Positions 44,500 through 52,727 of a stretch of 64,000 nucleotides of DNA are shown here, in pieces. The notes beneath the pieces were generated by a model. The model was given only the letters and a program-made list of their open reading frames with translations. It was not told the origin of the DNA and ran no database searches. Position 1 is the stretch's first letter. Each line of letters begins with the position of its first letter. Position numbers and translations under genes: made by a program. The stretch spans positions 25,761-89,760 of the forward strand of contig DGMY01000091.1 of assembly GCA_002388665.1 (NCBI GenBank), given 5' to 3'. Origin of the DNA: Opitutia bacterium UBA4506. GTDB taxonomy: Bacteria; Verrucomicrobiota; Verrucomicrobiia; Opitutales; Puniceicoccaceae.

Positions 44500-44808
44500 A
44501 TGACAAAGCCACGTATACGCATTAAACTCAAGGGCTTCGATTACCGAATCGTCGACCAGTCCACCAGCGACATTGTCGATACGGCCAAGCGTTCTGGGGC
44601 CCGGGTATCCGGTCCCATTCCGCTTCCAACCCGTATCGAGAAGTTCACTGTGAACCGCTCGCCGCACGTCGACAAGAAGTCCATGGACCAGTTCGAGCTC
44701 CGTTCGCACTGCCGTCTGCTCGATATCATCGAGCCGACAGCGAATACTGTGGATGACTTGAAGAAGTTGAATCTTCCCGCCGGGGTTGAGATCACGATTA
44801 ACGTCTGA
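44500..44808 (+). CDS. rpsJ: 30S ribosomal protein S10
   Basis: 102 residues, standard length. S10 sits in the 30S head and, as NusE, pairs with NusB in antitermination and with NusG to couple transcription and translation. It begins KPRIRIKLKGFDYRIVDQS and contains the long loop GPIPLPTRIEKFTVNRSPHVDKKS. It stands 11 bases after fusA, and 131 bases before rplC, a gap that is long for this cluster. Confidence 0.97.
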   Translation: MTKPRIRIKLKGFDYRIVDQSTSDIVDTAKRSGARVSGPIPLPTRIEKFTVNRSPHVDKKSMDQFELRSHCRLLDIIEPTANTVDDLKKLNLPAGVEITINV

Positions 44809-44939
44809 TCTTGCAACCCATTTCGCCCGCCACTCTCTACCATTTGAGATAAGCTAAAACCAGTAATCCATTAACCGCTAACGCAGGGCCCTTTGGGTTC
44901 AATGGAGGATTATTCCACTAACCCCCCTGCCTCTTGCAT
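44809..44939 (+). promoter_or_regulatory. 131-base leader between rpsJ and rplC
   Basis: Spacers elsewhere in this cluster are mostly 3 to 40 bases; this one is 131. GCAGGG at 44883-44888 can pair with CCCTGC at 44925-44930, folding a GGAGG at 44904-44908 into the loop. No Shine-Dalgarno lies at normal spacing before the rplC ATG. A translational control element or internal promoter is possible; the fold is only eye-checked. Confidence 0.35.
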
Positions 44940-45587
44940 ATGAGCTTCTTACTGATCGGAAAAAAGATCGGCATGACACAGGTGTTTGATGAAAACAACC
45001 AGTTGTTGCCGGTAACTGTTTTGGAAGCCGGACCTTGTCCGGTGACCCAATTGAAGACCGTTGAAAACGACGGCTATAACGCTGTGCAGATCGGCTACGG
45101 TCCACAAAAGGATAGTCGTCTGACCAACCCGCAACTCGGCCACCTGAAAAAGGCTGGCGTCGACGCGGTACGTGTTCTTCAGGAATTTCGCCTTAACGGC
45201 GACGAAAACTACGACCTGGGCCAGGTCTTGACTGTCGAGAAATTCTCGGAAGTTGAGAAGGTTGACGTGATCGGCGTCAGCAAGGGCCAAGGTTTTCAAG
45301 GGGTCGTCAAACGCCACGGGTTTAGCGGGGGTCCTGCTTCCCACGGTTCGATGACGCACCGTCGTGGGGGTTCCTACGGATTCTGTCAGGATCCTGGCCA
45401 CGTGATTAAAGGCAAAAAGATGCCGGGTCACATGGGTAGCCGTCGCCGTACGGTCCAGAACCTCAAAATCGTTAAAGTGGACACCGAGAAAAACCTCATT
45501 TTGGTCAAGGGAAGTCTTCCCGGCCCTAATGGAAGTTTGGTCACGGTTCGCCCTGCCAAGAAACAGCGCAAGAAGGCTGCTGCCTAA
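44940..45587 (+). CDS. rplC: 50S ribosomal protein L3
   Basis: 215 residues from the ATG at 44940; the in-frame TTG six bases earlier is not needed. L3 is one of two proteins that start 50S assembly and reaches towards the peptidyl-transferase centre with its long loop. Signatures are LIGKKIGMTQVFDE, SKGQGFQGVVKRHGFSGG and PGHMGSRRRTVQNLK. The Gln in the GFQG region that is methylated in E. coli is in place. The C-terminus is basic (KKQRKKAAA). Confidence 0.97.
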   Translation: MSFLLIGKKIGMTQVFDENNQLLPVTVLEAGPCPVTQLKTVENDGYNAVQIGYGPQKDSRLTNPQLGHLKKAGVDAVRVLQEFRLNGDENYDLGQVLTVEKFSEVEKVDVIGVSKGQGFQGVVKRHGFSGGPASHGSMTHRRGGSYGFCQDPGHVIKGKKMPGHMGSRRRTVQNLKIVKVDTEKNLILVKGSLPGPNGSLVTVRPAKKQRKKAAA

Positions 45588-45619
45588 GGCACGGACCCAG
45601 TAGTTAAAGGACTAACACG

Positions 45620-46255
45620 ATGAATTTGAAATACTATTCCGCAGACGGAACCGGGGGCGACGAGCGCGAGTTCGCGGGTTTCCCCGTTTTCGAAGGATCG
45701 AAGGGCCGCATGGCACTTCGTCAGGCAATTATCGCCATCCAGGCAAACTTGCGTCAGGGTAATGCCTCGACCAAGACTCGAGGCGAGGTATCGGGCTCGG
45801 GTAAGAAAATGTTCCGCCAGAAGGGAACAGGGATGGCCCGCCGTGGTCCTAAGCGTACTCCGCTCCTTCGTGGAGGTGGTGTCGCTTTCGGTCCCAAGCC
45901 ACGCGATTACTCCCAGAAGGTGAACCGCAAGATGCGTCGTCTCGCTCTCTCCCGCGCTCTTTTCGAGCAAGGTGAGTCAGGCAGCGTTCTCGTGATCGAG
46001 AAATGGGATGTTGCCGAGCCGAAAACGAAGCCGTTTGCCGAGCTGGTCGCCAAGATCCAGCCAAACCGCCGAGTGTTGATTGTCGACGATCAGATCGAAA
46101 ACAACCTCGCCCTTGCCGGACGGAATGTCGCCCGCTTCCATTTTGCCGAATCCGGCAATCTGAATGCTTACGACCTAGTCCGTTTTGACACCATTATCTT
46201 CAGTGAGCGAGCAATCAACACGGTCCTCGCCCGCGTCAACGGAGAAGAGTCATGA
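45620..46255 (+). CDS. rplD: 50S ribosomal protein L4
   Basis: 211 residues. L4 lines the exit tunnel and, in E. coli, also represses the S10 operon. The tunnel loop is present (KTRGEVSGSGKKMFRQKGTGMARRGPKRTPLLRGG region, positions about 50-90) and PFAELVAKI follows in the globular part. An AAGGA sequence precedes the start. The last four bases overlap rplW, so translation is coupled. Whether it regulates this operon is unknown because the E. coli-type leader is not upstream of rpsJ. Confidence 0.96.
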   Translation: MNLKYYSADGTGGDEREFAGFPVFEGSKGRMALRQAIIAIQANLRQGNASTKTRGEVSGSGKKMFRQKGTGMARRGPKRTPLLRGGGVAFGPKPRDYSQKVNRKMRRLALSRALFEQGESGSVLVIEKWDVAEPKTKPFAELVAKIQPNRRVLIVDDQIENNLALAGRNVARFHFAESGNLNAYDLVRFDTIIFSERAINTVLARVNGEES

Positions 46256-46542
46256 TTGAGCCATCGAAAGTTTTGAAAGAAAGCCGGATCACGGAAAAGG
46301 CGACTACGCTGACCGCGAACTTGAACCAGTACACTTTTGAAGTGTATCCCGACGCTACACGGACTCAGGTCAAGCTAGCGGTCGAGAAGGTGTTTAAGGT
46401 CGATGTCGCCAAGGTAAACGTGATGAACGTAAAACCCAAAGCCCGTCCGGATCGTATGCGCCGCAATCGTGGTGGTAAGGTCTCCGGAATGAAAAAAGCG
46501 ATCGTGACCCTGAAAGAGGGCAACTCGATTGAAATGGTGTAA
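46252..46542 (+). CDS. rplW: 50S ribosomal protein L23
   Basis: 96 residues. L23 sits at the tunnel exit and is the main docking site for trigger factor and SRP. The sequence shows the family pattern LKESRITEKATTL, YTFEVYPDATRTQVKLAVEKVF and VNVMNVKPKARP. It starts inside the rplD stop codon (4-base overlap). An AAGGAGG ribosome binding site for rplB follows its end. Confidence 0.96.
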   Translation: MIEPSKVLKESRITEKATTLTANLNQYTFEVYPDATRTQVKLAVEKVFKVDVAKVNVMNVKPKARPDRMRRNRGGKVSGMKKAIVTLKEGNSIEMV

Positions 46543-46568
46543 TTCGGCACAAGGAGGAGAACATAACC

Positions 46569-47414
<846 letters not shown>

Positions 47415-47436
47415 CCCGTTACTTACTGATCGCACC

Positions 47437-47706
47437 ATGGCACGTTCCATTAAAAAAGGTTTCTTCGTTGATCCGAGTCTGATGAAAAAGATTGAGGAGG
47501 CGCAGCGGAATAGTTCCCGCAAGCCGATTCAAACTTGGTCTCGCCGGTCAACGATCACTCCCGACTTCGTCGGGCTGAATCTCAACGTCCACAACGGTCG
47601 TTCTTTTGTTCCGGTCTATGTGACCGAGAACATGGTAGGACATAAGTTGGGCGAGTTCGCGCTTACTCGCGCTTTCAAGGCCCACAATCCTCGTTCGGCA
47701 CGCTAG
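47437..47706 (+). CDS. rpsS: 30S ribosomal protein S19
   Basis: 89 residues. S19 sits with S13 in the 30S head and touches the A-site finger. It shows MARSIKKGFFVDPSLMKKI, WSRRSTITPDFVGL and VPVYVTENMVGHKLGEFALTR. In almost all bacteria rplV follows directly; here a gene for an exported protein is placed in between, starting 10 bases after the rpsS stop. Confidence 0.97.
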   Translation: MARSIKKGFFVDPSLMKKIEEAQRNSSRKPIQTWSRRSTITPDFVGLNLNVHNGRSFVPVYVTENMVGHKLGEFALTRAFKAHNPRSAR

Positions 47707-47716
47707 TTCTGTTTCG

Positions 47717-48100
47717 ATGCGTTTTCTTTCTTCCATTCGCGTTTTGGTGACCCTGCTCCTTCTGGGTGCAGGGGCTGTCAGCGCGACCACCGCCGAGGCC
47801 GCGGAGCAGCCCTCCCGTCCGGGATTTGTCGACTCACTCGAGCCGTCAAACCGGGCGGAGGTCGCCCGAGTCGTCGTCGGTCGCGAAGCGGACCTTGTGG
47901 TCCTCTCCGCTGGGTGGGTCGAAGGATTTCGTACCGGTATGAACTGCATCGTCTCCGATGGGAATATCCGAACCGGCGAGATTGTTCTCGTCGATGTTCG
48001 GTTGAACCACGCGGTAGGCCTTATCCTCAATCGTCCTGATGATTCCGGAATTCAATCCGGCAATCTAGTTACCATCAAAACCTTTTCCGTTTCCAGCTAG
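47717..48100 (+). CDS. Predicted exported protein embedded in the S10 operon, FlgT-C-like barrel
   Basis: 127 residues, on the same strand and tightly packed: it starts 10 bases after rpsS and ends 4 bases before rplV. The N-terminus is a signal peptide (MRFLSSIRVLVTLLLLGAGAVSA) with a likely cut near Ala-Thr-Thr-Ala. The mature part ends in a small beta-barrel pattern: ARVVVGREADLVVLSAGWVEGFRTGM, then EIVLVDVRLNHAVGLIL, then IQSGNLVTIKTF. This 'G-W-x-x-G-x-x-x-G-M ... I-x-x-G-x-x-V' rhythm resembles the C-terminal domain of FlgT-like and some secretin-associated proteins. The position in a ribosomal operon is abnormal for an envelope protein. The fold is my reading, not verified; function unknown. 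No Shine-Dalgarno is visible. Confidence 0.82.
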   Translation: MRFLSSIRVLVTLLLLGAGAVSATTAEAAEQPSRPGFVDSLEPSNRAEVARVVVGREADLVVLSAGWVEGFRTGMNCIVSDGNIRTGEIVLVDVRLNHAVGLILNRPDDSGIQSGNLVTIKTFSVSS

Positions 48101-48104
48101 AGCC

Positions 48105-48440
48105 ATGCAAATCCAAGCTTACACGAAGTATGCGAGAATGTCCCCGAAGAAGGTTCGGGAAGTCGCTCGCGAAGTCCAGGGTCGCAACGCCTCCGAGGCG
48201 CTCGATCTTTTGAAATTCATCCCGCGCAAGTCAGCGCGTCTCTTGCGCAAAACGCTCGAGTCGGCCATTGCGAACGCGGAGAATAATAATAACCTCGTCG
48301 CCGATGACCTGACGGTCGTACGCGCCTTGGTTGAAGAGGGACCCGCCCTCAAACGGTTCCGTCCGGCTTCCCGCGGATCCGCTCATCCATACGCCAAACG
48401 AACCAGTCACATCCGCATCGTTCTTAGCGACGAAGCCTGA
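48105..48440 (+). CDS. rplV: 50S ribosomal protein L22
   Basis: 111 residues. L22 reaches into the exit tunnel and its hairpin is the site of macrolide-resistance changes. The sequence contains YARMSPKKVREVAREVQG, KSARLLRKTLESAIANAENN and the hairpin GPALKRFRPASRGSAHPYAKRTSHI, which looks normal. It starts 4 bases after the exported-protein gene. S3 follows after 17 bases. Confidence 0.97.
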   Translation: MQIQAYTKYARMSPKKVREVAREVQGRNASEALDLLKFIPRKSARLLRKTLESAIANAENNNNLVADDLTVVRALVEEGPALKRFRPASRGSAHPYAKRTSHIRIVLSDEA

Positions 48441-48457
48441 ACCAACTTTAAAGAATC

Positions 48458-49093
48458 ATGGGTCAAAAAGTAAATCCAATCGGTTTCCGTCTATCCGTTC
48501 GCCGCAACTGGCGTGCGCGTTGGTATGCGCGGAAGAAAGACTTCGCTCCGCAACTGAAGGAGGATATCGAAATTCGCACCTTTTTGGAGAAGCGTCTCCG
48601 GACCGCTTCAGTGCCCCACGTTTTCATCGAACGGGCCTCCAACCGCATCCGTGTTACGATCTTCACCGCCCGTCCGGGTATGGTGATCGGTCGCCGTGGA
48701 CAGGACCTTGAGCGTATGAAGGGCGATCTCAATAAGAAGATCGGCAAGGACATCATCCTCGAAGTACAGGAAATCAAGAAGCCCGATCTCGTTGCCCGTT
48801 TGGTCGCCGAGAACGTGGCTCTCCAGCTGGAACGCCGGATTTCCTTCCGCCGCGCAATGAAGCGTGCTGTCCAAACTACTATGGCTATGGGTGCCGAAGG
48901 GATTCGTATCCAGGTCAGTGGTCGTCTCGGTGGTGCGGATATCGCCCGTACCGAGCAACAACGCTCAGGTCGTGTACCGCTTCATACGTTGCGCGAAAAT
49001 ATTGATTATGGGTTCGCAGAAGCCCAAACCGTTTACGGGAAGATCGGCATTAAGTGCTGGCTCTGCCTGAAAGCGGAAGACATGCAGTTCTAA
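48458..49093 (+). CDS. rpsC: 30S ribosomal protein S3
   Basis: 211 residues, shorter at the C-terminus than E. coli S3 (233). S3 helps form the mRNA entry channel and unwinds mRNA. The KH domain GMVIGRRGQDLERM and the C-terminal part AEIARTEQ-like GADIARTEQQRSGRVPLHTLR are intact. It starts GQKVNPIGFRLSVRRNWRARWYA. The lost C-terminal tail is a common variation. Confidence 0.96.
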   Translation: MGQKVNPIGFRLSVRRNWRARWYARKKDFAPQLKEDIEIRTFLEKRLRTASVPHVFIERASNRIRVTIFTARPGMVIGRRGQDLERMKGDLNKKIGKDIILEVQEIKKPDLVARLVAENVALQLERRISFRRAMKRAVQTTMAMGAEGIRIQVSGRLGGADIARTEQQRSGRVPLHTLRENIDYGFAEAQTVYGKIGIKCWLCLKAEDMQF

Positions 49094-49114
49094 CCAACTT
49101 AGGGAGACGAAAAA

Positions 49115-49534
49115 ATGCCTCTTTTACCATCGAGAACAAAATACCGGAAGGTCCAGAAGGGCCGGGTCCGCGGAAAAGCCAAGGGCGGTGACTATCTCGC
49201 TTTCGGCGAATTCGGGATTCAGACATTGGACCGCGGTCGGATGACCGCACGCCAGATCGAAGCAGCCCGTGTGGCCATTAACCGTCACCTGAAACGTAAG
49301 GGTAAGGTCTGGATTCGCGTATTTCCTCATCTTCCAGTGACCAAAAAACCCGCTGAAACCCGTCAGGGTAAAGGTAAGGGTAGTGTCGAGTACTGGGCAG
49401 CTGTGATTAAGCCCGGCACGATCCTCTTTGAGGTCTCCGGTTGCAGCATCAGTGCCGCCCGTGAAGCATTCCGTAAGGCTGACGGCAAGCTACCATTCCG
49501 GTGCCGTTTCATCAGCCGCGAAGTATTGGATTGA
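49115..49534 (+). CDS. rplP: 50S ribosomal protein L16
   Basis: 139 residues. L16 organises the A- and P-site tRNA region of the 50S. It shows LLPSRTKYRKVQKGRVRGKA, GDYLAFGEFGIQTLDRG and the conserved Arg in the loop RVFPHLPVTKKPAETRQGKGKGSVEYW. A GGGAG-type site precedes the ATG. rpmC follows with its own strong site. Confidence 0.97.
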   Translation: MPLLPSRTKYRKVQKGRVRGKAKGGDYLAFGEFGIQTLDRGRMTARQIEAARVAINRHLKRKGKVWIRVFPHLPVTKKPAETRQGKGKGSVEYWAAVIKPGTILFEVSGCSISAAREAFRKADGKLPFRCRFISREVLD

Positions 49535-49557
49535 TCCACCGAGGAGGTACCATAGCC

Positions 49558-49767
49558 ATGAAGAGCAAAGAAGCCCGAGAATTATCCGTCGCCGAGATCG
49601 AAAAAAAGATCCGCGACTCCCGCACCGAACTGGTGAACTTGCGTTTGCGCAAACAAACCGGCCAGGTCGAAAAGCCGCATCTGTTGAGCGAGATCCGTCG
49701 TGATCTTGCACGTCTTCAGACGATTCTGAACGAGAAAAAGACTGCTGAAGCAAAATCGGCGGCCTGA
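49558..49767 (+). CDS. rpmC: 50S ribosomal protein L29
   Basis: 69 residues from the ATG at 49558; the longer frame starting in rplP is rejected. It is a two-helix protein at the tunnel exit: LSVAEIEKKIRDSRTELVNLRL and LSEIRRDLARLQTIL match. GAGGAGG lies just upstream, which decides the start. The C-terminal KKTAEAKSAA is unstructured. Confidence 0.95.
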   Translation: MKSKEARELSVAEIEKKIRDSRTELVNLRLRKQTGQVEKPHLLSEIRRDLARLQTILNEKKTAEAKSAA

Positions 49768-49784
49768 GCTAAAAGGATTTCACT

Positions 49785-50048
49785 ATGAGCGAACGTAATA
49801 GTCGTAAAGATTTGATCGGCGTCGTCAGTTCCATTTCCGGAGAAAAGACGATTAAGGTCACCTATTTCTACAAGATTCCGCATCCCCTTTATAAGAAGGA
49901 AATTAAGCGGAAGACCGTGCTTCACGTGCACGATGATAAGAACGAATGTAAGGTCGGCGATAAAGTTGAAGTGATGGAAACCCGTCCCCTCAGCAAGTTG
50001 AAGCGCTGGCGTGTCGTGCGTGTTGTTGAGGCAGCACCCACAGTCTAA
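49785..50048 (+). CDS. rpsQ: 30S ribosomal protein S17
   Basis: 87 residues. OB-fold protein binding 16S rRNA helices 7 and 11. It shows RKDLIGVVSSISGEKTIKV, HPLYKKEIKRKTVLHVHDD and VEVMETRPLSKLKRWRVVRV, the expected order. Standard length. It lies 17 bases after rpmC and 25 before rplN, inside the spc-like part of the cluster. Confidence 0.96.
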   Translation: MSERNSRKDLIGVVSSISGEKTIKVTYFYKIPHPLYKKEIKRKTVLHVHDDKNECKVGDKVEVMETRPLSKLKRWRVVRVVEAAPTV

Positions 50049-50073
50049 CCCTTTTGAAACGGAGAATTAATCC

Positions 50074-50436
50074 ATGATTCAAATGCAATCCAGAGTCGAT
50101 GTTGCGGACAACAGCGGGGCGAAAGTCGCGCAGATGATCCGTCGTATCGGCCAGAGTAAGAAAACCGCGTCTGTCGGTGATATCGTAATTTGTAACGTCA
50201 AAGAGAGTTCTTCCGACGCGACTGTGAAGAAGGGCGAAGTGGTCCGTGCTGTAGTGGTACGGACCAAAGCTCCGATTCGCCGTGCCGACGGTAGCTACCT
50301 TCGTTTTGACGGTAACGCAGTTGTGATTATCAACAAAGACGGAAACCCACGGGGTACTCGTATCTTTGGACCTGTTGCCCGCGAACTGCGGGTCAAGTTC
50401 ATGAAGATCATTTCACTTGCACCGGAGGTGCTGTAA
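50074..50436 (+). CDS. rplN: 50S ribosomal protein L14
   Basis: 120 residues, typical start MIQMQSRVDVADNSGAK. L14 lies at the subunit interface and is a target of the silencing factor RsfS. Family features: GDIVICNVKESS, KGEVVRAVVVRTKAPIRR and DGNPRGTRIFGPVARELR. rplX begins one base after its stop, so translation is coupled. Confidence 0.97.
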   Translation: MIQMQSRVDVADNSGAKVAQMIRRIGQSKKTASVGDIVICNVKESSSDATVKKGEVVRAVVVRTKAPIRRADGSYLRFDGNAVVIINKDGNPRGTRIFGPVARELRVKFMKIISLAPEVL

Positions 50437-50437
50437 T

Positions 50438-50683
50438 ATGGCTAAAGGTATTAAAAAAGGCGACGAAGTCGTAGTCATCGCGGGCGAGCACAAGGGTGCA
50501 CGCGGCAAGGTTCTTCAAGTGATTCCAGCAAAGGATCGCGTCCTCGTTGAGGGTGTGAACATGCGCAAGCGTCACGAAAAGCAAACTCAGGACTCCGAGG
50601 GCGGTGTTGTGGAACGCGAGTCCACTCTCCACATCTCCAACGTGATGCTCCAGGAAAAGATGGAGGCACGTTCGAAGAACTAA
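50438..50683 (+). CDS. rplX: 50S ribosomal protein L24
   Basis: 81 residues from the ATG at 50438, immediately after rplN (the longer frame with a TTG/ATG inside rplN is rejected). KOW-motif protein needed for early 50S assembly: IKKGDEVVVIAGEHKGARGKV and GVNMRKRHEKQTQDSEGG. It is followed by an unusual 139-base gap and a hairpin before rplE, so it may be the last gene of a sub-operon. Confidence 0.95.
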   Translation: MAKGIKKGDEVVVIAGEHKGARGKVLQVIPAKDRVLVEGVNMRKRHEKQTQDSEGGVVERESTLHISNVMLQEKMEARSKN

Positions 50684-50752
50684 TTTGGAATCAGTTCCCG
50701 GATATGGGAATTTTTCTGAAAAGGAAATTTACGAATTTACTTGCTATGGATG

Positions 50753-50781
50753 AAGCAGGGGACATTCTCCTCTGCTTTTTT
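50753..50781 (+). terminator. Terminator-like hairpin between rplX and rplE
   Basis: AAGCAGGGGA (50753-50762) pairs with TCCTCTGCTT (50768-50777, one GU pair) around the loop CATTC, and a T-run reaches 50781. It lies 70 bases after rplX and 42 before rplE, in the middle of a normally continuous ribosomal operon. It may be an attenuator or the end of a sub-operon; a promoter for rplE would then lie near it. Confidence 0.62.
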
Positions 50782-50822
50782 CCACGCAAGCTTTAACACC
50801 GGGTCGGTAATCCGGAAACACC

Positions 50823-51398
50823 ATGAGCAAACCAAAATTACAGTCTATCTATCAGGACACAATTCTCCCCGAATTGATGAAGGAAAAGGGTTATAAGAAT
50901 AGCCTTCAAGTTCCACGCCTTACCAAGGTGGTCATTAACACGGGTGTCAGTGCCAGCCTCGACAAGGCTGCGGTCGAAGAGGCCGCACGCGACGTCAGTT
51001 CGATTGCTGGTCAGAATGCTGTCATCACTCGTGCTCGCAAGAGCATCTCGAACTTTAAGCTTCGGGAAGGCATGCCAATCGGTGCAAAGGTGACTTTGCG
51101 CGGCGCTCGCATGTGGGACTTTGTCTATCGCTGTCTCAACATCGCCTTGCCAAACATCCGCGACTTTCGCGGGGTGCCTAACAAGCTGGATGGTTCCGGT
51201 AACTTCACTCTCGGAGTGACAGACCATACCATCTTCCCGGAAATTTCCACGGACGGCAGCCGCCGGACCATGGGAATGGACATTACTTTTGTCACCTCGG
51301 CCGATAACGATGCCGATGGTCACGATCTCTTGAGCCGCTTCGGGATGCCGTTCCGGAAGAATCTATCGGCCGATTCGGACACGCAAGCAGCAGCCTAA
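50823..51398 (+). CDS. rplE: 50S ribosomal protein L5
   Basis: 191 residues. L5 binds 5S rRNA and contacts the small subunit head. It starts SKPKLQSIYQDTILPELM and shows NTGVSASLDKAAVEEAA, ITRARKSISNFKLREG and DITFVTSADNDADGHDLL. It is the first gene after the terminator-like hairpin, so it may have its own promoter. The C-terminal 15 residues (FRKNLSADSDTQAAA) are a small extension. Confidence 0.96.
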   Translation: MSKPKLQSIYQDTILPELMKEKGYKNSLQVPRLTKVVINTGVSASLDKAAVEEAARDVSSIAGQNAVITRARKSISNFKLREGMPIGAKVTLRGARMWDFVYRCLNIALPNIRDFRGVPNKLDGSGNFTLGVTDHTIFPEISTDGSRRTMGMDITFVTSADNDADGHDLLSRFGMPFRKNLSADSDTQAAA

Positions 51399-51418
51399 CC
51401 CCAGCAAATTTACCTACC

Positions 51419-51724
51419 ATGGCAAAGAAGTCAGCTATCCAGAGAAATTTGAAACGAGTTCGCTTGGTCGAAAAATACCAGAAAAAGCGAATCGAGTTGA
51501 AAAAGAAGCTCCTCGATCCCGATCTGTCGGACGAAGAATTTTTCAAAGCGCAAAAGCAGCTTTCCAAGCTGCCCCGCAATTCGTCGCCGGTGCGTGTTCG
51601 GAACCGTTGTTCGGTTACCGGTCGTCCCCGTGCGTACATTCGCAAGTTCGGCCTGTCCCGTATTACCTTTCGGGAACTCGCCGTCGAAGGAAAGATCCCC
51701 GGTGTGACCAAGTCATCCTGGTAA
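51419..51724 (+). CDS. rpsN: 30S ribosomal protein S14 (zinc-free form)
   Basis: 101 residues, the long form without the CxxC zinc ribbon (only one Cys in RNRCSVTGRPRAYIRK). It has MAKKSAIQRNLKRVRLVEKY and ends ELAVEGKIPGVTKSSW. This type is independent of zinc supply, unlike the short CxxC form. Standard length for the class. Confidence 0.96.
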   Translation: MAKKSAIQRNLKRVRLVEKYQKKRIELKKKLLDPDLSDEEFFKAQKQLSKLPRNSSPVRVRNRCSVTGRPRAYIRKFGLSRITFRELAVEGKIPGVTKSSW

Positions 51725-51745
51725 AATAAGGAGGATCGAAAAAAC

Positions 51746-52144
51746 ATGGCTATTCACGATACAATTGGAAATTTCCTCACCGCGATCCGTAACGGAAGTC
51801 GCGCTGGACGCGAAACGATCGAAACCCCGTTTTCCAAGATGAGCCTCGCCATTGGTGAGATTCTCGTCAAGGAAGGCTATCTTGCCAAGTGCGAGATGGT
51901 TGAGGCGCGTACGAACGTTTCAGCAATCCGGATGGAATTGAAGTACGTCAACAACGTACCGGCTATCACCGACCTTCAGCGCTTGAGCCGCCCAGGTTGC
52001 CGCCGTTACGCTGCAAAGGGCGAAATGCCTAAGGTCCTTGGTGGTCTTGGCTTTTCCATCGTTTCTACACCGAAGGGTGTTTTGAAAGATTCCGACGCCC
52101 GTCGCCAGAAAGTTGGCGGTGAGGTCGTTTGTGAAGTCTGGTAA
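51746..52144 (+). CDS. rpsH: 30S ribosomal protein S8
   Basis: 132 residues. S8 organises the 16S central domain and represses the spc operon in E. coli by binding a structure in rplE mRNA. It shows DTIGNFLTAIRNGSRAG, ILVKEGYLAKCEM and the C-terminal KGVLKDSDARRQKVGGEVVCEVW with the conserved Ser-Asp. An AAGGAGG site precedes the ATG. Confidence 0.96.
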   Translation: MAIHDTIGNFLTAIRNGSRAGRETIETPFSKMSLAIGEILVKEGYLAKCEMVEARTNVSAIRMELKYVNNVPAITDLQRLSRPGCRRYAAKGEMPKVLGGLGFSIVSTPKGVLKDSDARRQKVGGEVVCEVW

Positions 52145-52167
52145 TCCGACGAAGAGAGGATACTGAA

Positions 52168-52704
52168 ATGAGTAGAATTGGAAAACTTCCGGTAGCCATC
52201 CCGGAAAAGGTTAAGGCCGAAATTACCGGAAACAATGTGAAGATTGAGGGACCTAAGGGTGCTCTTTCCCAAACATTTGATCCGTCGGTCGCAATTGAAT
52301 TTGCCGACGGCGAAATCCGCGTCTCCCCACAAGGAGATAGCCGCCGCGCCCGCGCTATGTACGGTACGACTCGTTCGATCATCGCGAACATGGTTGAGGG
52401 TGTTGTCAACGGTTACAGCAAGAAGCTGTTTATCGAGGGCGTTGGTTTCCGTGCCGCCGTTAATGGTAGCATTTTGAATTTGGCACTAGGATACTCCCAC
52501 CCGATCAATTTCCCGATCCCGGAAGGAGTTACCGTCACAGTTGCCGACAATACTAAATTAACGGTGGAAGGTGCCGATAAACAAGCCGTTGGTGCTTGTG
52601 CCGCCCGAATCAAAAACTTCTATCCGGCCGAGCCTTACAAGGGTAAGGGTGTTCGGATTGAGGGTGAGTTCGTCCGCCGTAAGGAAGGGAAGAAGACCGC
52701 CTAA
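52168..52704 (+). CDS. rplF: 50S ribosomal protein L6
   Basis: 178 residues, two L6 domains. L6 is near the sarcin-ricin loop. It shows MSRIGKLPVAIPEKVKAEI, YGTTRSIIANMVEGVVNGY and PEPYKGKGVRIEGEFVRRKEGKKTA-type end (here AEPYKGKGVRIEGEFVRRK). Standard length. Spacings to rpsH and rplR are 23 bases. Confidence 0.96.
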   Translation: MSRIGKLPVAIPEKVKAEITGNNVKIEGPKGALSQTFDPSVAIEFADGEIRVSPQGDSRRARAMYGTTRSIIANMVEGVVNGYSKKLFIEGVGFRAAVNGSILNLALGYSHPINFPIPEGVTVTVADNTKLTVEGADKQAVGACAARIKNFYPAEPYKGKGVRIEGEFVRRKEGKKTA

Positions 52705-52727
52705 CCGCAGGCCGAAGGAAAATAGCT

